From Tachypleus tridentatus (Eukaryota; Arthropoda; Merostomata; Xiphosura; Limulidae): a stretch of 64,000 nucleotides of DNA. The translations under genes and the position numbers were made by a program. The DNA lies in contig NC_134829.1 in assembly GCF_004210375.1 (NCBI RefSeq), positions 22,894,034 through 22,958,033 of the forward strand, read 5' to 3'. The notes below the pieces were generated by a model. It searched no databases. It was not told the DNA's origin and saw nothing but the letters and a program-made list of their open reading frames with translations. This document shows positions 56,403 to 64,000 of the stretch, piece by piece. Numbering within the stretch: the stretch's first letter is position 1; each line of letters begins with the position of its first letter.

Positions 56403-56644
56403 GTTAGCCCACTGCACCGAGCCGTTCCTAATTTAGCAGTGTAAGACTAGAGGGAAGGCAGCTAGTCATCACCACCCACCGCCAGCTCTTGAGCTACTCT
56501 TTTACCAACAAATAGTGGGATTGACCGTCACATTACAACGCCCCCACAGCTGGGAGGGCGAGCATGTTTGGCGAGACGCGGGCGCGAACCCGCGACCCTC
56601 AGATTACGAGTCGCACGCCTTACGCGCTAGGCCATGCCAGGCCT
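56403..56644 (-). mobile_element. tRNA-SINE lacking its 3' tail
   Basis: GAGCCGTTCCTAATTTAGCA through GCTAGGCCATGCCAGGCC. The AAACAAAC tail side is replaced by other sequence. Confidence 0.85.
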
Positions 56645-56845
56645 TTTAGCAGTTTAGGATAAAATATTTAACAAAGATGAGATCACAATCTACCTATGAA
56701 AATAACTCTTAGCAAAAAAAGATTGTGGTGATTTCCTAAATAAACAAATGTAAAGTAATTCCTCAAAGAACAAGGAGCCCTCAAGGATTTGACTGTGGTG
56801 TTATTCCTCAAGGATATATTTTCGGTGGCCTGTAGTGTCATTCTT

Positions 56846-57136
56846 TCAAGAACTTATAGTAGACTGTGAAAACGTTTTCTTAGAAGCCTCTGAACGTAAA
56901 TTAAGAACAAACTCTGAAAATTCACGAAATTGGTCACGTCTATCTCGGACACTAGTTTGAAAAACTCCGAGATCAAATTGACCAATGGGTTTACAGCTCT
57001 TACAACATATTTTGTTCATTATGTCATATCCGTTTGGGACAACAATCTTTGTTGTTCTATCATCCATTTTAACTAAACTGTGATAAAACTGTTGTGAGTA
57101 TATTATTCTGAATATTGGTTTTTCTCTACTTTTCAT
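56846..57136 (-). CDS. Unrecognised 96-aa ORF
   Basis: Open frame from ATG (57,136) to TAG (56,846), beginning MKSREKPIFRIIYSQQFY. It has an ICCKSCKPIG cysteine cluster and a charged stretch SVRDRRDQFREFSEF. It does not coincide with any repeat I recognise, and its composition looks protein-like. No TATA box, polyA signal or convincing splice partner was found. It could be an exon of an unknown gene, a transposon remnant or chance. Confidence 0.25.
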   Translation of the reverse strand: MKSREKPIFRIIYSQQFYHSLVKMDDRTTKIVVPNGYDIMNKICCKSCKPIGQFDLGVFQTSVRDRRDQFREFSEFVLNLRSEASKKTFSQSTISS

Positions 57137-57139
57137 TTC

Positions 57140-59100
57140 ATCGGTTATGCTGAGAACATAAAATTACGAGTTAACAGGAATAAGCTGATCACATAAACTT
57201 AGAAGGTTATCAGAATCTCGTCTTAACTTTTTCTGAATTGGCTTTTAGTGTAATATAAATAAAAGGCTAAATATTAAGTACAGATAACTTGTAATCTTCT
57301 GATTCACCCTACTAATCTCAAGCTCGTCATGAGATCTCCCACTACATAATATACTTCATTCTTGTTAAGTATTCTTTTTGCATGTCTTCTAGAGAACAGA
57401 ATGTCACGCGAATAGATTACAACAAAATATGGAAACCGTAAAGAGTTCGAGGATGAAATAAATGTTTAATCCCACGAAGAAATTCCAGATCACGCGGAAT
57501 GTCATTGTTCTCCAGTGAACTAAAATACCAATAGTCTGGTCTATCATTAATACTTAACAAATAAATGTCGTGTGTGTTTGTTGTTCTTTATTCAGAACAA
57601 ACCAGAGAATTTTAATACATTTTGTAAAAAATGAAATCCTTAAAAGTTTATTTTGCAAAACAAATATAAACCTCTGTTCAGAAAAATCCAGGGAAATGAT
57701 TTCCCTGACCTGGTAAAGACCAAGATACACCACACATAGGACTGAAACAGATATTAAAGTATTAATATGTACATAACATCAGGTCCTTTGGTAAAAACGT
57801 ACATTTAATTCGTCCTAACTCAAAGTTTATTGTTGTCGGGAAACAATCCGCAAACTTTAATCCTCAGTATTTGTGATAAGGTAGATGATCCATCGTCTAA
57901 TCAGTTTACTTTGACTATTCATTAGGTGATAACATTTTATTAACATAATTCAATAATTAATTCGTAGTAGTAAACTAGTAATATTATCTACAGAAGACAA
58001 ATCGACTCAAAGTTAGCAAAACTGCGGGCTTCCCTTTTGACAGAAAGAGATATATAACTATCAGTGAGATGTTTTACACACATACACGCACAATAAAACA
58101 AAAAGAGAGAGAACGTGACGTTCACGTTCCCTCGAATTTCAAGTTAACCACTAGATGCCTGTCTCAGTCCCTCTACCATAGCCTATTATGACGGTCTATC
58201 AAATCTTTAACAACACTCCCTGGTGGTATTTCATGCAACGTGATAAACTAGCAAAGCGTCATTAAGGATGCTCCCCTTGTAGCAATACTTGGAACCATGA
58301 CTTCCTTATCTTCAATGACTACACACACCTATGGCAAATATTGAAACTGTAGTGTGGTCATTTTTGATGACACCACCCCCTCATCCCCTACTTCCCGCTG
58401 TGACGACGTCCTCTAGATACCGGTGTGCGGGACTTACCACTAATAAAAGAGAGAAAGAGGAAAAGTGAACGTGGAGTCTGCGTCCCTTCGAATTTCAACT
58501 CAATCATTAGGTGTTTGCTTTCTCTGTTAGTCCTTGCACCATAGCAGAGCATCTACCATTATGTAGAGAACAAAATAATACTTGCAAGAAAAACATAAAC
58601 GTTTGTACGTTATTATATCAAAATACGACCGTATTATTACACACAATTAAGCTAATAAAAATTCGAAATGTATTATGACCTTATACTGAATATTTACTTG
58701 TTGATTGTCTCCGTACAGTAGGAAAGTTTTAATCACTTGTAATATCTTGATAACATGAAATTTGAGTACTGAGGTTTCCAGGCAACCGTACAATTGGTTT
58801 GGATATGGTTTCGTTTGATACAGATATAGCCAATTCGCAATAAACTTGTGTGATTGACCAGCACTCATTCATATTATAATTCTCAACTTGTATGAAAAAC
58901 ATCAGATTTCTTCTCTTGGGTTTGATCATGGATAATGAACAACAGGGTGCACTTTAAACTTTTAGAATCACACCATTGTGCCAAATGAAGAAATATTTTA
59001 AGAAATCACTACATGTACCAGGATAATTATTTATTTGAATAATCGTATCCCTGTATTTCATATCAGTTAACTGCACGGCAATTGACACTATTTACAAACA
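57140..59100. other. Unique AT-rich DNA, no gene seen
   Basis: Two stretches near 58,100-58,170 and 58,440-58,520 share AAAGAGAGA, GTGACGTTCACGTTCC-like words and CCTCGAATTTCAA, a loose duplication about 350 bp apart. No ORF is supported. Confidence 0.4.
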
Positions 59101-59690
59101 GTAGTGCTACTTTATATTGTATCGATAAAACAATAGTTACTTTATATTGTATATTTGAAACAACAGTGTGACTTTATATTGTATCTATGATAGATTTGCG
59201 TTACTTTATGTGTTATCTATGATAGATCTGTTTTACTTTATGTTATATCTGTGATAGATTTATGTTACATCTATGATATATTTGTGTTACTTTATATTGT
59301 GTCTATGATAGATTTGTGTTACTTTATGTTATATCTATGACAGATTTGTGTTACTTTATATTGTATCTATGATAGATTTGTGTTACTTTATATTATATCT
59401 GATGGATTTGTGTTACTTTATATTACATCTATGATAGATTTGTGTTACTTTATATTATATCTATGATAGATTTGTGTTAATTTATATTATATCTATGATA
59501 GATTTGTGTTACTTTATGTTATATCTATGACAGATTTGTGTTACTTTATATTGTATCTATGATAGACTTGCGTTACTTTATATTGTATCTATGATAGATT
59601 TATGTTACTTTATATTATATCTATGATAGATTTGTGTTACTTTATGTTATATCTATGATAGATTTATGTTACTTTATACTCTGTTTATGA
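59100..59690. repeat. Tandem repeat, ~32-bp unit, about 18 copies
   Basis: Units of GTTACTTTATATTGTATCTA plus TGATAGATTTGT, with minor variants (TATGTTATATC, GACAGATTT). No ORF runs through it. Confidence 0.9.
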
Positions 59691-60220
59691 TTATTCTTTA
59701 ATATTTACGAACAGTGTTTCTTGAAAACACGGAGCGTAAAATATACTTCATAATAAAACCAAAAATTAAAAAAATCACTTATATCTGTACTTTTGATTTC
59801 ATTACTGTGTTGTTGTTGTTTTTTTAGTTTTCGCACTCATAATTTAAGTGGTATTTATTATTTTACTATTTCTTTATTATAACAATAATAATTTTTATCT
59901 GCTTTCGTTCGCTCTCTCTCTCTCGCTCGATATTTGGGTGATCATTATGTACCCTGAAGGGTCAGGTGCACTTTGACCTCTTCCTCCTTCCTTTACTTTG
60001 ATCATCATGCAGCGTAGATTGGTATGGCTACTGCTTTAGGGTAAAAATGGTCTGAGTTTACTCCGACCCTTTTTAAGACCTTTTCTTTGTCCATGTACTA
60101 GTTTCGTACATTTATCGGTATTATTTGCCCTATCAGTAGAAAGCCTAGTTTGATGGTGGCCTCTTTTATTTTTTCCTCCCTTTGATATATATTTAATTTT
60201 TTGTGTGTGTTTAAAATATA

Positions 60221-61496
60221 CACCCTTGTGCAAATTAATTGAAACAAAACGGAAAATTACGATTTTTTCAATTTTTTTGCATTTTATTTCTGAGAATCCA
60301 AAAATTACTCACAAATTAATACATGATATGACCGCCTCTATTTTTTAGAAGATCATTAATCCGCTTTAGCATCGAGTCCACGAGTTGACTGCAATCTTTA
60401 CTAATTTTTGAACCGCGATACCACACATCAGTTATGGCCTCAATTTGCTTATCTTTCGTAGTACAGTCTTTTCCCCGAAGTCTTTCTTTACAAATCACCC
60501 AAAGATTTTCAATAGGATTTAAGTCTGAAGAGTTTCCAGACCAATCCAGTACCTTTATTCGCGTTGTAGTCATAAAATTCTTCATAAGTTTCGATGTGTG
60601 ACACGGAGCCAGATCTTGCTGAAAAATGCCAGATCCATCTGAAGATCTCTTTTTCAATTCTGGAACGACTCTTCTCTGCAAAACTTCGATGTACTGTGGT
60701 CCTCTTCTACGATATGTAAGCCTCCAACGCCATAGCAGCTGAAAAACCCCAAAACATCTTCTTCAAGGGATGTTTTATGAACTGATTGATGTGAAATTCT
60801 CGAAGTTTCTCACCTAGAGATCTGCGAACATGCAGACTTCTTTGACTCTGTACGATTGTTTGTTTGTTTGTTTTGAAATTTCACACAAAGCTACTCGAGG
60901 GCTATCTGTGCTAGCCGTCCCTAATTTAGTAGTGTAAGACCAGAGGAAGGCAAGTAGTCATCACCACCCACCGCCAACTCTTGGGCTACTCTTTTACCAA
61001 CGAATAGTGGGATTGACCGTCACATTATAACGCCCCCACGGCTGGGAGGGCGAGCATGTTTGGCGCGACTCGGGCGCGAACCCGCGACCCTCAGATTACG
61101 AAGCACACGCCATAACGCGCTAGGCCACGCCAGGCCCGACTCTGTACGAAGAAATGAGTCTCGTCACTAAATAACACCTTTCTCCATTGTTCTTACGTCC
61201 AGTTCTTGTATTTCAGACCCCATTGATACCGTTTTTTCTTCATTGAGTTGGTAAGAAGTTGTTTTTTGACTGGTCTCCTTGCCCTTCTAACACAATTTCG
61301 AATGACGTAATATTCCTCAAAATTTCGTCATATATCCCAAAATAGATCGACCGTACTGCAAAACACGGTTAATGACGCCGTCTGTGTGAAAAAATGACTA
61401 TTAAAGGAAATCAGCGGGTCCAGCGAGCCAACACCGGCCGCCATGCTGAAAATATTGTAAAATGGCCATTTGTTTCAATTAATTTGCACAAGGGTG
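60221..61496 (-). mobile_element. Tc1/mariner element, degraded, TA target site
   Basis: Terminal inverted repeats CACCCTTGTGCAAATTAATT at 60,221 and its complement ending 61,496 are flanked by TA (60,219-60,220 and 61,497-61,498). The minus-strand transposase reads VLFSDETHFFV (first Asp) near 61,170, FQQDLAPCHTSK (second Asp), and SSDLNPIENLWVICKERLRG (Glu) at 60,681-60,316. All three catalytic acidic residues are visible. The N-terminal DNA-binding part is mostly deleted, there are frameshifts, and a SINE interrupts it. It is inserted into the C-terminal part of the non-LTR ORF2. Confidence 0.88.
60856..61137 (-). mobile_element. tRNA-SINE in mariner, 12-bp TSD
   Basis: Full-length SINE flanked by GACTCTGTACGA at 60,844-60,855 and 61,138-61,149. 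It splits the transposase between the SDET and DLAPCH regions. Confidence 0.92.
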
Positions 61497-63796
61497 TATG
61501 TTGATCGGGAAGAGGTATTTAGGACGATCTTCATCGTGTATGCGGTACCTGTCTAGTTCGCATAATAATTCATTTTTCATACAATTTTATTAAAATACGT
61601 TATTCTGCTATGTAGGAGTTTATCTGGTATGGTTAGTATGTTTAAATATTTGTGTATGAATTTAGATGACGTGTTTCTGGGAATTCTGTATGCTATTGTG
61701 AGGAATGTGTTTTCTGTTATTTACAGCTTAGTTTTGATTCTTTTGTCACTTACAGTAATCCAAGCTGGAGCTGCATAATCATTTACTGGTCTAATATATG
61801 TTTTGTAAACTTTTAGTATATTGTCTGTTGATGCTCCACTGTTTTTGCCAGTTAAACTCCTAGCATACTTGGTTCTTCGCCAGACTCTACTTTTAGTTGC
61901 ATTTAAATTGTTAATCCATGTTAATTTTGAGTCATAGGTTAGACCAAGACATTTTGCCGATGTGGCAGTCTGAAGTAGTGTTCCATTCATATATATTTCA
62001 GGCTGTGCTTTTTGTGCTTTGTCAGCTTGGTGGATACGACTAGTTGTGTTTTTGCTGTATTTATTTTTATTCTGCACTTTTGGCAGCATTCACTTATTCT
62101 ATTTAATTGTGGTTATATGTTTGTGGCTATCATTGCTGATGTTGGAGCACTTTTCCAGACTACCACATCATCAGCGAACTGTGAGGAGAATTCATGATTA
62201 GGAACCTTCAGTAGCATATTGTTTACACACCCTGAGCTTCTGGAGTAAAGTACTCAGAAAAGATTCCCTCTACATCTATTCTACATTTTTTGTTTTCCAT
62301 AAAATTAGATAACCAGCGAATAATTCCACGAGGTAGTCCTATTTCGTTCATACGAAACCGAAGACCATTGTGCCATACAGTGTCGAATGCTTTCTCAATG
62401 TCAAGAAAGCAGGTAACAGTGCATTGTTTTTTGTTAAAGTTATCTGTTATCTTTTCAGTTAATCTGACTAAATGGTCAGTTGTTTGTCTAAAATGTCACT
62501 CTAAATTTTCTGAAGACTCTTGTTCTTCAGGCAATTTAGATGTTATTTCCAAGTATCTGGAGAGTCTATTGCTAATTATGCGTTCTAATATTTTGCCTAC
62601 ATAGCTGGTCAGGCTGATTGGTTGGTAGCTATTAGGTTTATTGGCTAGCTTTCCTTCCTTATGGAACATGAATATATTAGAATGCTTCCAAGAAACTGGT
62701 ATGTATCCAGATGATAGTGATAAGTTGAAAAGTGCTTTTAAGTGGTCAAACAATTTCGGAGTGCCCTTTTTGGGGAGGAGAGCTTTATCTCATCTTCACC
62801 CGGGATTTGTTTTTTATTACTTCAAGAAATTCATGTATGGATATTTCTTTCGTTAGCATCTTGTATTTGTCTCAGATATACTTGTTAGGAAAATTGGTTC
62901 GAATTGTTCTTTATTGTTTAGTATATAACAAAGTCACACTTTGTTGTAAAAATAAATATTCATATCTGGATCAGTACGTGTTTTAAATGTATTCTGCAGC
63001 TGGTGTTTGTATTACTGTGTTCAAGTGTAGGATATTTTCTTGAGGCTGAATTGTCATTGGTGAGTCGTTTAAGGTGTGTCCAGAATTTTCTTGGGTCAGT
63101 TTTATTTTATTTTGCTAGTTTTATTTGTGCTCTATTGTGATTTCTTGCATTGTTTATTTGTGTTTTAGTTTCTCTGTCTCTTGTTATCATGAATAGTCTT
63201 TGTTTTTTGATTAGGGTTATAATTTGGGTGTTTGGTTTCCATGTGTTATTTGTTGTTTTATGGTTTTGTTTCGGTATTGTTTTATTTGCCGCTTTTTGAA
63301 AGCACTCCGTTATTGTTCGACAGTAGTTATCCAATTCTATATGTTTTTTTTACTTCTAAAATGTTATTAGGTAATCGATTGTCTAATTCCTTTTAATAGT
63401 CTTACCAATTTGTTTCACTGTAATCAAACTTTTCTTTTCTATAGGTTGTATTTTTATGGGGGGTGAGATAAAAGACGCAACATATTGGTATGTGCTCGCT
63501 ATGAACATCTTTTCCCACCTGCAATTTTATTAGTTTCTGGCTCATACTGTATGTGCCAAGACATAAGTCTAATATGTCACTAGTGTTAGTGGCATACGCT
63601 ATATGCAATAGATTTTTTCGATTGTTATTTGTATAGTTGCAGCCAAAATAAATATTCGTTCGCTTCTTCTTTGTGGATATTTGGGTATGTTGCATATTAG
63701 ATACCCAAGAGTGTCATATGCACGAGACCTCTTCCTCCATCCTTAACTTTCATGTCGGCTACTACTATGTTGCTGTTAACATTTGTGTGAAAACGT

Positions 63797-64000
63797 ATTT
63801 GTTTGTTTTGAATTTTGCACAAAGCTAATCCAGGGCTATCTGTGCTAGCCGTCCCTAATTTAGCAATGTAAGACTAGAGGGGAGGCAGCTCGTCATCACC
63901 ACCCACCGCCAACTCTTTGGCTACTCTTTTACCAACGAATAGTGGGATTGACCGTCACATTATAACGCCCCCACGGCTGGGAGGGCGAGCATGTTTGGTG
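63797..64000 (-). mobile_element. tRNA-SINE, runs off the window
   Basis: Starts GTTTGTTTTGAATTTTGCAC. The window ends inside the body at GAGCATGTTTGGTG, before the tRNA-like head. Confidence 0.9.

Larger units (their letters stand above)
59930..63700 (-). pseudogene. Non-LTR retrotransposon ORF2 (Jockey-superfamily type), degraded
   Basis: On the minus strand from 63,695 the order is as follows. Endonuclease end: SDILDLCLGTYS, KDVHSEHIPICC. Linker: 63,334-63,107. RT: YIPVSWKHSNIFMFHKEGK, then SYQPISLTSYVGKILERII at 62,753-62,496; catalytic FADD at about 62,164-62,175 within SSQFADDVVVWKS; thumb SAKCLGLTYDSKLTW, then YKTYIRPVNDYAAPAWI at 62,089-61,721. C-terminus: RYRIHDEDRPKYLFP near 61,530, continuing after the mariner at 60,233-60,036 (HQTRLSTDRANNTDKC). 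The FADD box is intact, but stops and frameshifts are many. The element is 5'-truncated in the endonuclease. Confidence 0.8.

Overview
This is an AT-rich animal (eukaryotic) genomic window, almost certainly arthropod. The evidence is spliced genes with GT-AG introns, TATA plus TCA-type initiator promoters, AATAAA signals, Jockey-like, Penelope-like, hAT and mariner elements, and more than 20 copies of a tRNA-headed SINE ending in AAACAAACAAAC. I recognise that SINE from horseshoe crab (Xiphosura) sequences. This assignment is from memory and is inference. Most of the window is repeats, and most long ORFs are transposon debris or read-through of satellite DNA.

The clearest host genes are a tandem pair on the minus strand. 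Copy 1 spans 35,675-39,970 and copy 2 spans 44,487-48,780. Each has a noncoding first exon behind a TATA box, then seven coding exons. They encode a secreted, cysteine-free, strongly amphipathic alpha-helical protein of 324 aa (copy 1) that I cannot place in a named family. Copy 2 is nearly identical in exons and introns but has one extra base in its third coding exon, giving a stop at codon 97. It is either a very young pseudogene or carries a sequence error.

A second host-gene candidate lies in a segment present three times: A about 3,437-4,745, B about 13,715-17,510, C about 25,820-29,905. Segment B holds a full two-exon gene: TATA box, signal-peptide exon, 568-bp intron, short lysine/arginine-rich exon and polyA signal. 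It would encode a 65-codon precursor of a linear cationic peptide, but B and C share the same TGA at codon 4. Segment A keeps only the mature-peptide exon, and C has a damaged second exon.

At 30,223-31,690 a decayed copy of a multi-copy arthropod gene family sits behind a core promoter and a remarkable run of 5-bp-phased GAA/TTC units, the binding pattern of heat-shock factor.

Layout: 1-260 is a 40-bp minisatellite (related array at 24,750-25,070). A ~37-bp satellite occupies 1,805-3,275, 4,735-4,975, 17,515-22,670 (interrupted by a SINE and an hAT MITE), 29,900-30,020 and 31,930-33,130. 4,985-10,378 is a graveyard of two oppositely oriented Jockey-like elements and Penelope-like fragments. 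10,740-12,990 is a dead hAT transposase gene, with another hAT fragment at 1,100-1,790. 22,680-23,175 is a further Jockey fragment. 49,310-50,400 and 59,100-59,690 are other tandem repeats. 59,930-63,700 is a non-LTR element carrying a mariner insertion that itself carries a SINE. The rest is unique AT-rich DNA in which I see no gene.
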